The notes beneath the pieces are model-generated. The model was not told the origin of the DNA and made no database searches. It saw only the letters and a list, made by a program, of their open reading frames with translations. 64,000 nucleotides of DNA, taken from assembly GCA_027405735.1 (NCBI GenBank), contig JAPEHQ010000002.1, positions 1,922,001 through 1,986,000 of the forward strand, written 5' to 3'. Every line of letters begins with the position of its first letter. The stretch's first letter is position 1. This document shows, in pieces, positions 1 to 10,240 of this stretch. Source of the DNA: Mucor racemosus. Lineage: Eukaryota; Mucoromycota; Mucoromycetes; Mucorales; Mucoraceae. A program made the position numbers and the translations under genes.

Positions 1-829
1 ATCTACACATGTTTTATATAATTTTTCTAGAGAATTGCATTGAAATGTGGAAAAAAAATGTCAAAACAATGAAAAATGAAATCGAGAAACGAAATCGGTG
101 TTTCAATAATTTCATCATCATCATCGATTACCCTCCAGAATACTATAAATATGAAGGAAATGACATCAATTTAACATAAATAATATGTGAAATAACTATC
201 ATATAAATACAAAAGTGTATTAATTACAATAATTTGTTGTATTAATATATGATTCTCATAAAAACCATTGATTTTATGAAAAAATCATGCGATATAATGA
301 GCTGGATGAAATATTTGAAATTTCAGGAACGTGAAATTAAGCAATCAAAACTATCCAGAAAGTCCTTAAGAGATGGTACATATACAGTATTATATCTACA
401 ATCCAAAAAAATAATAGTAGCATTCTTAAAACCTTTGTTGTACTATTATTTATACGTTACAATTGTGTACAAAGGATTTCATAAATAATTAGTCAATGCG
501 TTGTCACCAATTTCGTTTCAATTTTCAACTCTTACAAATGAAGTTTATGATGCCAATTATAATTATAAGCAATCACATATTACAAGCTTATTAATATCAA
601 GTTTCAAGTACAAATTTATATACAAATAAATATGTGCCATAACTATTAGCAATACAAATTGACGTTTTAGATAAATACAAGGTAATTTAAGATGGAAAGT
701 ATGACCAAATTCGTAATATATATCCAATTCTTAAAGACTTAATTACCATGTAAATTTTACATCGAGTTGTTATACATAATAAGATATCATCGTCTGAGAT
801 GCTATAGCTGAATGTGGTGTTTGTCATAT
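1..829. other. Intergenic, no gene seen
   Basis: This AT-rich stretch has no open frame with recognisable protein features. The longest frame (249-488) is lysine- and isoleucine-rich, matches no family I recognise and has no splice partner. Confidence 0.6.
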
Positions 830-1640
830 ATGCATGCGCATACTCGATAGTTTAGAATATAAACTTTGAATACCTTTCATTTTGCACCGCTAAGAAATCA
901 AAATTTTGCTGCGGTATATCTCAGCAAAAAATAAAGATACAGAGCTAATTCTTAATGAGATCTGCTTGTTTGAGGATGATCCTTAACATATTCAAGCATC
1001 AATTTTTTTCGTCCTTTTTTTTTTTGCTTTTTTTTTTTACTTTTGTAGCGTAATCTTCAAAAGAATAAGTTCATTGACTACCGCATTTTATATACTCAAG
1101 TTATAATCCTAATTTATATCTATTTGTAGCAATTTAATTTTCTGAAATATCTCAATTTTTGATGGAGATGTGAAAAAAAACGGTGAAAATTTGGTAATGG
1201 ATTTTTACTGACATTTTTCACGAGCATCCACAGGGGGGGGGGGTTTGGATCCCAAAAAATTGCACAAATTTTTTTATTTCTCCATGAAAAATGCAGCTGT
1301 GGTTGCAAACAATACCTCGATCTGTAGGTATTTTTGCAGGCCATCATTCAAAATAGTTTAATATTAAACATTTGCTTGAAGTTTTGGAGAAAAATCTGAA
1401 AAACCTTCAAAATTTCGTCTCAATTTTACTGTCAATTTTATGAGAAAATTCTTTCCAAAAATTACACAAATCAATGCGAAATTTGAAGTTGTACCTAAGA
1501 TATTTAGGGCAGTAGTCCAGTTTACTAGTCACCTTGTTGCGCATTCAAAGATTCAAATTCTTTGATCGTTTTTTCTTCATTTTGGTCATTTCTCAATTTA
1601 TACCCAGCGCCAGTAAAAAAACATTGTACTTAACCTCAGA
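830..1640 (+). repeat. Degenerate copy of dispersed repeat family D
   Basis: Landmarks of the repeats at 33.1-36.2 kb and 62.6-64.0 kb recur here in the same order: a 'ctgctaa...gaaaac...tatatctc' block near 885-930, a 'gaaaaatgcagct' block near 1286, and a 'tgcgcattca' block near 1537. Similarity is patchy, so this is an old copy. It includes a run of ten G at about 1231-1240. No coding function is evident. Confidence 0.5.
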
Positions 1641-1654
1641 TCCAGTCAAATGGT

Positions 1655-1930
1655 TTTTCCAGTCAATGGTGTTTTCCAGTCAATGGTTTCCTTATTAAAC
1701 TAAACAAGCATTGCTCCCATCATGGCTTTAACTGTAGTTTCCGATGATAAAACGCAATGTAGTTTTGAATCCTGCAAAAGCTTTAGAAAGCAGTTTAGTA
1801 GGAAAGTCTTTCAAAATCACAAATACCAGTATCATAATGAATCATACAGCTTTAATTACACCGATCCACAAGGTAAAAAAAAAAAAAAAAAACAAAAAAC
1901 AAAACCAACCTGCTGAAAACAAACTGTCTT
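1655..1930 (+). repeat. Left arm of inverted duplication; isolated copy of a zinc-finger gene's first exon
   Basis: The sequence is the reverse complement of 2775-3045, including about 65 bp upstream of the ATG. The ATG at 1722 opens a frame that starts MALTVVSDDKTQCSF and carries a C-x4-C...H-x4-H arrangement. The exon ends at 1872 with an intact GT donor at 1873-1874, followed by a long A-run. Downstream exons are absent: after a possible acceptor near 1963 the frame stops within eight codons. It therefore looks like an orphan duplicated exon 1 rather than a working gene. The donor is intact here but mutated in the other copy. Confidence 0.65.
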
Positions 1931-2255
1931 ATACTAATTATAATTGTAAAAAATGCAGTAAATAACAATGTTGTTTACTAAAATAAAAGAAATAAAAAAA
2001 TAAAAGTGATAGAAGTACAATTATAATCAGCTGAAGTTTTTATTACAAAAGATTTCTGAAGATTTGAAAGTATGAGGGTATTCATAATGATTTTACTGCA
2101 TTGTATTATTACAACGCATGATTGCATGCAAAACCCAACTAATTGGTCCCAAAATCATATTCATCGAACGGCATTGTTAGTTATATTCAACCTCGCCATC
2201 AGCATTTCTTTCTTTTTTGAGGTACAATCGAAAATGATGGCAATGGATCCTTCTC

Positions 2256-2979
2256 TTATGACGCCATGACATTCTGGATGACTTCTGGTGCAGCTAATAA
2301 ATTGTACTCATATCCTTCATGATCAGTATATGCTATTGGCTCTAGTTCCCCTAACTTCCCTATCAGTGATTTCTTTTCTTGATCCTTGTCAAGTTAATTT
2401 AGTGCATTGAATGCTGATAGTACAGCGGTTTTGTAACCATGTCTTGTATTGTCCTCTTCTTCTTTTTCTTGAGTCGATGAGGTGGTTGTCATAATATCAA
2501 GAGCAGCATGAACATCATCGTCGTCCTCGGACATACTGTCATCGTCTGATTCATTTCTTTTCAAGGTTGCTCTTGCAGCATCTGTGACAATCACAGTCAG
2601 TATTCACCTTTTGAATGTAATTTTAACTTACCACCATTAGCATTGCATGTCTTACTAAAAATGTGTTTTCTGAACGCATCGGCCAGCTTGAATTTTTTAT
2701 GGCAAAACTTGCAGATCAAGACATCGTTGACTCGATCAATTTTTATACATTTCGTGTTTTCTAGTAATAATGCAAGTTAAATATGAGACAGTTTGTTTTC
2801 AGCAGGTTGATTTTGTTTTTTTTTTTATCTTGTGGATCGGTGTAGTTAAAGCTGTATGATTCATTATGATACTGGTATTTGTGATTTTGAAAGGCTTTCC
2901 TACTAAACTGCTTTCCAAAGCTTTTGCAGGATTCAAAACTACATTGCGTTTTATCATCGAAAACTACAATTGAAGCCAT
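2256..2979 (-). pseudogene. Broken three-exon zinc-finger gene (C2H2-like plus C2HC finger, acidic C-terminus)
   Basis: Three exons read on the minus strand: 2979-2829, 2760-2632 and 2581-2256. Together they give 606 nt, an exact multiple of three. Exon 1 has a C-x4-C...H-x4-H motif. Exon 2 encodes a clear C-x2-C-x12-H-x5-C finger (CKFCHKKF...HIFSKTC). Exon 3 is an acidic Asp/Glu/Ser stretch and ends at a TAA at 2256-2258. Two lesions are visible. The exon 1 donor reads AT instead of GT at 2828-2827, whereas the duplicate at 1873 keeps GT. An in-frame TAA sits at 2396-2394, 46 codons before the apparent original stop. The intron between exons 2 and 3 (2631-2582) has a good GTAAGT donor and CAG acceptor. 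I do not recognise the family. It could be a cellular gene or one carried by a transposon. Function is unknown, and a short product translated to the TAA is not excluded. Confidence 0.6.
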
Positions 2980-3045
2980 GATGGGAGCAATGCTCGTTTA
3001 GTTTAATAAGGAAACCACTGACTGGAAAACACCACTGGAAAATAT
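2775..3045 (-). repeat. Right arm of inverted duplication
   Basis: This is the inverted partner of 1655-1930 and covers the leader plus exon 1 of the broken zinc-finger gene. The shared block runs from a 'ccagtcaatggtttcc'-type leader through the exon and part of the first intron. The arms enclose about 0.85 kb. No clean target-site duplication was found at the outer edges, so a transposon origin is not established. Confidence 0.6.
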
Positions 3046-3259
3046 ACCAGGAACCAAAAATCTGACATTCCACCCTCGGCTTTAAATCAAGCTTTAAAAA
3101 GAATAAATGGCACTCAATTTAAATTTTTAAGAATTATTTTAATTTTTAATAAATGTATTTACAAAAGGGAAGGAGAATGCAGGAATTATTTTATATTGAA
3201 CAGGTTTATTAATCAAAAGTATTCAATGATAAAAAGGAATGGACATTGGGATGAAAAAC

Positions 3260-3863
3260 TTAGTAGAAGAAACCAAGGATCTTACCACCAGCATGCTTGG
3301 CACGAGCCTCTTCGTGATCCATGATACCAGCAGAGGTGGTCAAGACCAAGTGACCGAATTGACGGGCAGGCAACAAGTTGGCGGTCCACTTTTCGAGCTC
3401 GGGGAGCTTGATGTTGAAACGGGGAGAGATAACACCACACTTGTTGATACGACCGTTGAGTTGAATAACGATCTTACCGGAACGGTGATCATCAATGATT
3501 TCGAACTCACCAATGTAACCTGAATGAATAATAAAATATGAGTAAATGTATCCAACATTCGAGTAAAATAACAAATCAAGTAAAAGAATGAAATGTAATG
3601 AAAAACAAATAAAGGAAGTAAATCTTCCGTAGATTTAAAAATCATATATTGTAGAAACCCAACATATAATCAGTTATACTACGGAGTGAAAAAGGGGAGG
3701 TAGTAAATGGATAGGATGATGATTACTTACCATGCTTTTGCATGACAGACAAGAACTTGACAATGACCTTGGAAGAAGGACGGACGAGAACTTGTCTCTT
3801 TCCGCGCTTTTCAGCGTTGTTGATGTTGTTTAAACAATCTTGCAAAACGGAGACTCTGACCAT
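3260..3863 (-). CDS. RPS22: 40S ribosomal protein uS8 (S15a/Rps22)
   Basis: The coding exons are 3863-3731 and 3519-3260, with an intron at 3730-3520 (GTAAGT donor, TTCAG acceptor). The 393 nt encode 130 residues, the usual length of eukaryotic uS8. The N-terminus [20 protein letters not shown] and the C-terminus GGKILGFFY are hallmarks of this family. uS8 binds the central domain of 18S rRNA and is needed for early assembly of the small subunit in the nucleolus. The ATG at 3863 is chosen because it gives the canonical N-terminus. A GTAAAT donor at 4037 and a TTTGTAG acceptor at 3872 suggest a further intron in the 5' leader. The gene is divergent from the Nop7 gene at 4256, another ribosome-assembly gene. 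Confidence 0.97.
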
Positions 3864-4255
3864 TATAAATTCTACAAATTATACAATACGGGGAAAATGA
3901 GCAAAGCAATTCAAACTTTCAATGAGTGTCGCCCCAATTGCGATTCATAAAAGTGTTTGCTAGTATCATGCACAGTAGCCTTCCAAAAGGCTTTGTAACA
4001 TGACATTAGATGGATGGATGGATGGATGGATATTTACCTTAAGTTCGAAATAGGATGCGAAAAGGAAGGAACAAACTAATTCAAGGATTTGAAACGACTT
4101 TTATGGCTGTTGAATGTGTAACATTTGAAAAATCTACTATAAGCCACTTCAATGTCACAAGAAGTTGGGCATTATCGACAGTCCATTTCTTTTGAAGAAA
4201 GCCTTTTTTTTTTTCAGTCAATTTTTTTATATCCTTATATTACTTACATATAAAA
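3864..4255. promoter_or_regulatory. Shared divergent promoter of uS8 and Nop7, with probable uS8 5'-leader intron
   Basis: The 392 bp separate the start codons of two divergent ribosome-biogenesis genes. On the minus strand, 4037-3872 has a GTAAAT donor and a TTTGTAG acceptor ending nine bases before the uS8 ATG, consistent with a 166-bp leader intron. Nearest the Nop7 start there is a T-rich tract (4206-4230). Co-regulation is inferred from the arrangement only; no specific factor site was identified. Confidence 0.5.
4009..4031. repeat. (GATG)n microsatellite
   Basis: Between five and six tandem GATG units lie in the uS8/Nop7 intergenic region, inside the probable uS8 leader intron next to its donor. 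No function is implied. Confidence 0.9.
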
Positions 4256-5863
4256 ATGGCTAAAATCGTAAAGAAAGGAGTTAAAGGTGCCGCTGCCAAT
4301 TTCATCACAAGACAACAAGCTTTAAATAAGCTTCAAATTTCTTTGGCTGATTTCAGGTAAAAATCTTCAATCAATGCATCAAATCAAATTTGGAAAATCG
4401 GGAAATGTCAAATATTAACATTTCACTTTAGACGTCTTTGTATTTTGAAGGGTATTTATCCTCGTGAACCCAAGAACAAGAAGAAGGCCAACAAGGGTAG
4501 TACAGCACCCTCTACTTTTTATTATGTCAAGGATATCAAATATCTTCTTCATGAACCACTTCTCATCAAGTTCCGTGAGTACAAGGCATTTGCAAAGAAG
4601 CTTAACAAGGTTCTTCACAAAGGTGAATTCTCTGCAGCAAAGTCTTTAGAGGAGAACAACAAGCCCGTATATAGCTTAGATCATATTGTCAAGGAGAGAT
4701 ATCCTTCATTCGTTGATGCTCTTCGTGATCTCGATGATGCTTTGTCAATGCTTTATTTATTCTCCAAGTTACCTGCTGATAATAAGATCAAGGCTGATGC
4801 CGTTGCTGAATGTCAAAAGTTGATCTCTGAATTCCAAGCTTATGTTATGAAGTCCAAGAGTCTTCGCAAGGTCTTTTTCTCTATCAAGGGTATTTATTAT
4901 CAAGCCGAGATCAAGGGTCAAACTATCACTTGGATTGTTCCCTATCAATTCTCACAAGATATCCCCTCAGATGTCGATTTCCGTGTCATGTTGACATTTT
5001 TAGAATTCTATCAAACTCTTGTTGGTTTTGTAAACTTCAGATTATATAATGAAATCAACATGACTTATCCTCCCAAGATTGATGAAACTGGAGGTTTCCA
5101 TTTAGATGAAGCAATGCCTACTGCAACTACAAAGAATGATGATGAAGAGGATACCAATGCTGTCGATGAATTTAAATCTACTGCTGCTGCTGGTGAGGAA
5201 GATGATAATACTGTTACTCTTGCCAAGATCCAAGCTGCTTCAAATGCTACCTCTGATCTTCAAACTTTATTCAAGAATCAAAAGTTTTACTTGTCTCGTG
5301 AAACTCCTCGTTATGCTCTTGAATTCATGATCAAATCTTGTGGTGGTCAAGTCAGTTGGGATCCTTCTGTTGGTCTTAACCCTCCTTATCCCGAGTCAGA
5401 TGAAACCATTACTTATCAAATTACTGATCGTCCCTCCGTCAGTAACCGTGTGTTATCTCGTACTTATGTTCAACCTCAATGGATTGCCGATTGTATCAAT
5501 GCTCGTAAAATTGTTAAGGCTAGTCTTTACGAACCTGGAAACACTTTGCCCCCTCATTTATCTCCCTTCGTTGAAGTTAAGGAAGGTGATTACGTTCCCG
5601 AAGCCGGTTTAGATAGTGATGATGAGGCTGAGGAAGAAGTAATTGAGGAAGCTGCTGAGGAAGACGAAGAAAAGCCCAAAAAGACAAAGAAGCGCACAGC
5701 CGCCGAAATTGAAGAGGAGGAAGTAAAGGAAATGTCAACAGTTATGATGACAAACAAGCAGAGAAAGCTTTACACAAAGATGCAATATGGTATTCAACAA
5801 AAGGCAGACCAAGTTGCCAAATTAGAAAAGAAGAAGAAGGCTCTCAAGAGTGCAAAGAAATAA
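4256..5863 (+). CDS. NOP7: Pescadillo homologue (Nop7), 60S ribosome biogenesis factor
   Basis: Exons are 4256-4356 and 4432-5863 (donor GTAAAA, acceptor TTTAG), encoding 510 residues. The start [19 protein letters not shown] and the split junction into [19 protein letters not shown] match the conserved pescadillo N-terminal domain (about residues 5-285). A BRCT domain follows at about 310-395, including CGGQVSW and the PQWIADC tryptophan. The C-terminus from about 427 is Asp/Glu-rich and then Lys-rich, typical of nucleolar proteins. By family knowledge, Nop7 forms the PeBoW complex with Erb1 and Ytm1 and is needed for 27S pre-rRNA processing in the nucleolus. The protein is somewhat shorter than the yeast and human homologues (about 590-605 residues). 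It is divergent from the uS8 gene. Confidence 0.97.
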
Positions 5864-6293
5864 TAAGCTTCGCATCTTTTGATTATTTTCCACATACTTT
5901 TTTACCTTGTATTTTTGTTATCGTTCACCCTTTTCTATTACTTTTTTTTTTTTGAAGCAAATCCTCACAATTCGTCAAAAAATCAAATTTCATGCTTTAT
6001 TTTATTTTCTTTTATAGTCATTACCCACCCTCTCTTTACACTTCTTTGCACATAAATGAGATTTTCAATCAAAAAAAAAACGCAGAAAAAACCTCACTTC
6101 ATTTTAATATAATTTTGTTGATTCAAAAACAACTCCCTTTTAGATATTTGTTAAAAGAAAATAAAAATAAAAAAATTAAATATATTATGTATACTTTTCA
6201 GTATTTCTATGATCTTAACATCTGTGGATAATCATAAACAACAACGAAGCTGTGGAACAATGACTGGTAAGTTTTCTGTGTACTAATGCAAAG
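5864..6293. other. Nop7 3' flank, no gene seen
   Basis: A T-rich 3' region follows the Nop7 stop, with several A-runs. No protein motif was found. The palindrome begins at 6294. Confidence 0.6.
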
Positions 6294-7080
6294 TAAGACT
6301 ATATTATCATCAAATAAACTATCACACAATATTAACTTGTATAAAGGTTTACAGTAATAAGCTTGAATCAAGTGGGTACAGCATCATTAATTCTTGAAAA
6401 AGTTTACAAGTATTATAAAATCTCTTATTTTTAAGACTTACAAGGCTTATAAGTGGAATATTTAATTTAAAAAATTATTTTTGTCCAGATCATCAATTTT
6501 GACATTTTTTAATTTTTTTTTTCTGATTTTGCAAAACTAGAGTTAATTATACTACCAATTATAAAAACAAAAAATATACACATATACAGAATTTAGCGCT
6601 CTATTCACTCAATAAAAAATAACAAACATTTTTATTTCAACATATTACATGAAAATCCTTTAACCAAAAAACCGTTTTTGGGACAAAAGTACAAAGTTTC
6701 ATTACATAACATTTAATATTAAGCTTTTATAAAATGTGTATTAGTTATGGCTACAATTTTCTCTCACAATGTAGTATATTTAAACGTTGATTTTGGTATC
6801 AAAATTTGATTTTTCTGTTTTTTGATCAAAACCATGAGTGTTGGTAAGGATGAAATGAGTCCCGAAAATGTCCGCTACAAAAACTGAATTTTCAGACTGT
6901 ACATGGTTAAATATAAAAAAAATTAAAAAAAAACGCATTTTTATTTAAAACTTAGATGTATACCATAGTATAATAGACTTCGTCGTTCGATCTTGCTATG
7001 CTCAATTACGGCATCGCTCTACAGGCTGGCATTTGCAATTTTTTAATGGATGTATGATATGACAGACGGTTTTTCTGGTA
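6294..7080 (+). repeat. Repeat unit A1 (left arm)
   Basis: A noncoding unit of about 0.79 kb, from 'taagactatattatc' to 'ggtttttctggta'. It recurs in direct orientation as A2 at about 8780-8824 plus 9488-10240, and inverted in the right arm at 17948-18734 and about 15827-16620. All four copies share long nearly identical tracts such as the A-rich block near 6900-6945. No open frame of note is present. It could be a nonautonomous transposon or part of a segmental duplication. Confidence 0.75.
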
Positions 7081-7241
7081 GAAAAATGTAAATTCTACCA
7101 ATGCAAAATGGTAATATGATATGCTTTTTTACCAATTAGTTTGACGACTATAATCAATGATAATAATATAATAGGATCAAGTTTTTAAAGTAACAATAAC
7201 AAAAAATTACTAGCAGTATAATAGTAAATCGTAGTTTAATT

Positions 7242-7604
7242 TAGGATTTCACAAACAACGCATCGTATTACGGTTAACCGAGTTTGACTGCTTTAACGGG
7301 CCGTTTTTTATGCAAACTCGAATGAGGGTATTCGAGTTTCTTCTTTTCTTTTTTTGTTAGCTAAGCTCGAAAACAGGATTGAAAAAATACTTCAAGTTGT
7401 GAAACTGCCAAATATGCTATTATCAATTCATAATCTCATATTAACTTGACAATGTTGCTATTAACAGCCTCCTTAAGGCAAACCAATACTTGCTCCCACC
7501 CCGTTTTTTATCTGGGTTACAAAAGAACGGGCCGTTTTCCAACTCGAATCGAATGGCCGTTTCCGTTAAAACTCGATTCAAACTCGAATCGAAGCCCATT
7601 CCTA
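7242..7604. mobile_element. hAT-like MITE with 8-bp target-site duplication (left arm only)
   Basis: The 363-bp insert is flanked by direct repeats GTTTAATT at 7234-7241 and 7605-7612. The right arm holds the empty site near 17787-17794, with a single GTTTAATT. The insert begins TAGGAT and ends ATTCCTA, so the termini are short inverted repeats (TAGGAT/TAGGAAT). Near the right end, copies of ACTCGAATCGAA and GGGCCGTTTT resemble the subterminal repeats of hAT elements. An 8-bp duplication and TA(G)GG-like ends are typical of the hAT superfamily. There is no coding capacity, so it must have been mobilised in trans. Assignment to hAT is by termini and duplication length only. Confidence 0.8.
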
Positions 7605-7949
7605 GTTTAATTCACTATCGTTCAATATGACCGGATATTAATGAATCAGAGAAAATACAATGCTAAAAAAAACTGATACCCAATATATATCGAGGTCAAG
7701 ATTGATGAAAGGTGCATCCATCGTGTAGTTGAAATCGCGACATTTTGATGAATAGAAACTACAGGACCAAGATCTTGTGTTTGCCTCAGGATTTTCAAAA
7801 GGGTTTAAAAGCATACTTCATTAAATTTACTTAGATATTAAATACTCACCATGTGCTATTATTAGTATCATCTTGTTTTTTATTTAATTGCTGTATTATT
7901 AAAAATCAAGCTTTTCATAGCCTATAACAATGTGATGTTTCTTATTTTA

Positions 7950-8730
7950 GATTGACATTTATCATAAATAAGGCGGGCTGATGATACGTTTGATACTATT
8001 GTAGATGGAACCTGTCGTATATTTTCAGGATTGATAAATAGTACTTAAAAAAGAATACAATTATAAAAGAATGAGTAATTAATCAGTTCTTCAACTGTAT
8101 AATAAAAACAAGATATCGTTTATTTAGATGTAAAAGTATGGCCTTTTATATTGATTTGACATTGAGATCCTGAGAAGATGTAATTTAAGGCACTATTGAA
8201 CCATTGGATCTGTTTGATAGTAATCTATGGATTGAAATGGATCAATTATAATTTAACCGTTCTTGCAGAGCTTGTGAGTTGTCTTGTTTCAATGCTGCGC
8301 TAAATATGCTTCTTGGATGTTGATTTGATAACTACTTGATTGGTTAACTGCTGGGATGAAATAATGTGGTGTCATAATTGAGGTCAAAGCGTTCTTGGTA
8401 ATTACTGGATTAAACTTGATACGCTAGGAGTTTCTTATATCCGATATCAAGACTTGCACTTCAATACATGTCGTAGTCAATAGATTGTAAGATGTATTGA
8501 TACTGTAGAAGGTGATAATGTATGATACTAGTAGGTGGAATACAACAGAACCAGTCAATTTAATTTATGGAATTTGAATGCAAATATCGAGGAACCATTT
8601 GTAAGCATTTAAGTTGGTTCTAGTAAAGCATTGTAGCATTGAATAAATTAGCTTGGGACGAAAAAGAGGGTGAAAAGGTGGTAATAGGTTCCAGTGATGG
8701 CCATTTTTATGTTTATGATATTGGGGAGGT
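7950..8730 (+). pseudogene. Broken dynein intermediate chain fragment, interrupted by a solo LTR (left arm)
   Basis: The sequence parallels the better preserved fragment at 18784-19029. Recognisable coding includes LAWDEKEGEKVVIGSSDGHF and YVYDIGE just before a GTAAGA donor at 8731. The exon is split at 8012 by a 535-bp solo LTR and carries frame-breaking changes (for example near 8605-8640). It represents the last WD-repeat region of a cytoplasmic dynein intermediate chain. It is mirrored in the right arm at 16669-17449. Confidence 0.7.
8013..8547 (+). mobile_element. Solo LTR (family 1) inside the dynein exon, left-arm copy
   Basis: The 535-bp insert starts TGTCGTATATTTTC and ends GGAATACAACA, so it has 5'-TG...CA-3' ends. 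It is flanked by 5-bp direct repeats GAACC at 8008-8012 and 8548-8552. In the uninterrupted dynein fragment (18784-19029, minus) the same place reads GGAACCAGTCAATTT with one GAACC, which is the empty site. These are the marks of an LTR retrotransposon reduced to a solo LTR by recombination. Because the mirror copy at 16852-17386 has the same insertion, it predates arm duplication or homogenisation. Truncated relatives lie at 34571-34739 and 63932-64000. Confidence 0.85.
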
Positions 8731-8824
8731 AAGACTAAAACTTAATGTAGATCATCTCTAGCGAAATAATTATAAATTAAGACTATATTATCATCAAATA
8801 AACTACCACACAATATAAACATGT

Positions 8825-9487
8825 TGTGCTGAACTAGGATACTATTTCCCCACATAAGAAATTAAATGTTATCTCACATAAAACCATGCTCTAATATTTC
8901 AATAGAGATAACATGAATTTAACAGTAAATACAGAAAGTATTAGTAATTTAACATATAAATAAAATAGACCGAATCATAAACAAAGCAAATTGATTCATA
9001 AAATAAGCTGAAGAAACACATAGATCAAAGTAAGGATTGCTCTATGCGGATCATTAACAAATATGCCAAAAAACGGGCATTAAAAGACCGCCTTGATTAT
9101 GTAAATCAAGAAGCTCAATATAAACTTTAAAATCACAAACAAACTAATTGATTTACCAAAAAGAATAAACATATGGATATTGCATGAAGACAATGGAATC
9201 ATGCTTCAATCATTTAATAAGTAGCATGATGATATATGTATGGAATGCAGCATTGTCTGATTCGCATGTTAAACATCACGGTTTGACAGAAGTCCTAAGT
9301 TGGTAATTCGGTTATTCCTAATTCTGATAGATCACTGACAGTTACGGTGCAACTCCCAGATATAACAAAAGCACAACTAATATAAATAGAGTAGAAATAT
9401 AGACCTATTGCACACTATCCATTTTTTGAATAAAGAAGGATTTAAACTGTATCTTTTTTCAAAGCTTTTATTCTACATTTTACTGCA
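8825..9487 (+). mobile_element. Solo LTR (family 2), left arm only
   Basis: The 663-bp insert starts TGTGCTGAACTAGG and ends TTTTACTGCA, flanked by CATGT at 8820-8824 and 9488-9492. The right arm at about 16575-16579 has the empty site with one CATGT. Internal LTR-like signals are a TATA box (TATAAATAGA, near 9381) and an AATAAA-type signal near 9430. It lies within repeat unit A2 and is absent from the mirror copy, so it inserted after the arms last shared sequence. A degenerate relative appears at about 39560-40126 on the minus strand. Confidence 0.88.
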
Positions 9488-10240
9488 CATGTATAAAGGT
9501 TTACAGCAATAAGCTTGAATCAAGTGAGTACAACAGCGTAAATTCTTAATAAAGTTTACAAGTATTATAAAATCTCTTATTTTTAAGACTTACAAGGCTT
9601 ATAAGCGGAATATTAATTTAAAAAATTATTTTTGTCCAGATCATCAATTTTGACATTTTTTAATTTTTTTTTTCTGATTTTGCAAAACTAGAGTTAATTA
9701 TACTACAAATTATAAAAACAAAAAATATACACATATACAGAATTTAGCGCTCTACTCACTCAATAAAAAATAACAAACATTTTTATTTCAACATATTACA
9801 TGAAAATCCTTTAACCAAAAAACCGTTTTTGGGACAAAAGTACAAAGTTTCATTACTTAACATTTAATATTAAGCTTTTATAAAATGTGTATTAGTTATG
9901 GCTACAATTTTCTCTCACAATGTAGTATATTTAAACGTTGATTTTGGTATCAAAATTTGATTTTTCTGTTTTTTGATCAAAACCATGAGTGTTGGTAAGG
10001 ATGAAATGAGTCCCGAAAATGTCCGCTACAAAAACTGAATTTTCAGACTGTACATGGTTAAATATAAAAAAAAATTAAAAAAAAACGCATTTTTATTTAA
10101 AACTTAGATGTATACCATAGTATAATAGACTTAGCCGTTCAATCTTACTACGATACTCAATTACGGCGTCACTCTGTGTGCTTGCTTTTGCAATTTTTTA
10201 ATAAATGTATGATATGACAGCCGGTTTTTCTGGTAGAAAA
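9488..10240 (+). repeat. Repeat unit A2 (left arm), first part separated by the solo LTR
   Basis: This is a direct-orientation copy of unit A1 (6294-7080). Its first 45 bp or so lie before the LTR (about 8780-8824). It differs from A1 by scattered substitutions and a few short indels, so the A1/A2 duplication is older than the near-identical arm-to-arm mirror. Confidence 0.75.

Noticed and set aside
249..488. 79-codon open frame
   Set aside because: Lys/Ile-rich translation, no motif, no splice partners; expected by chance in AT-rich DNA.
3239..3523. 94-codon plus-strand frame opposite uS8
   Set aside because: Shadow of the uS8 coding exon on the other strand.
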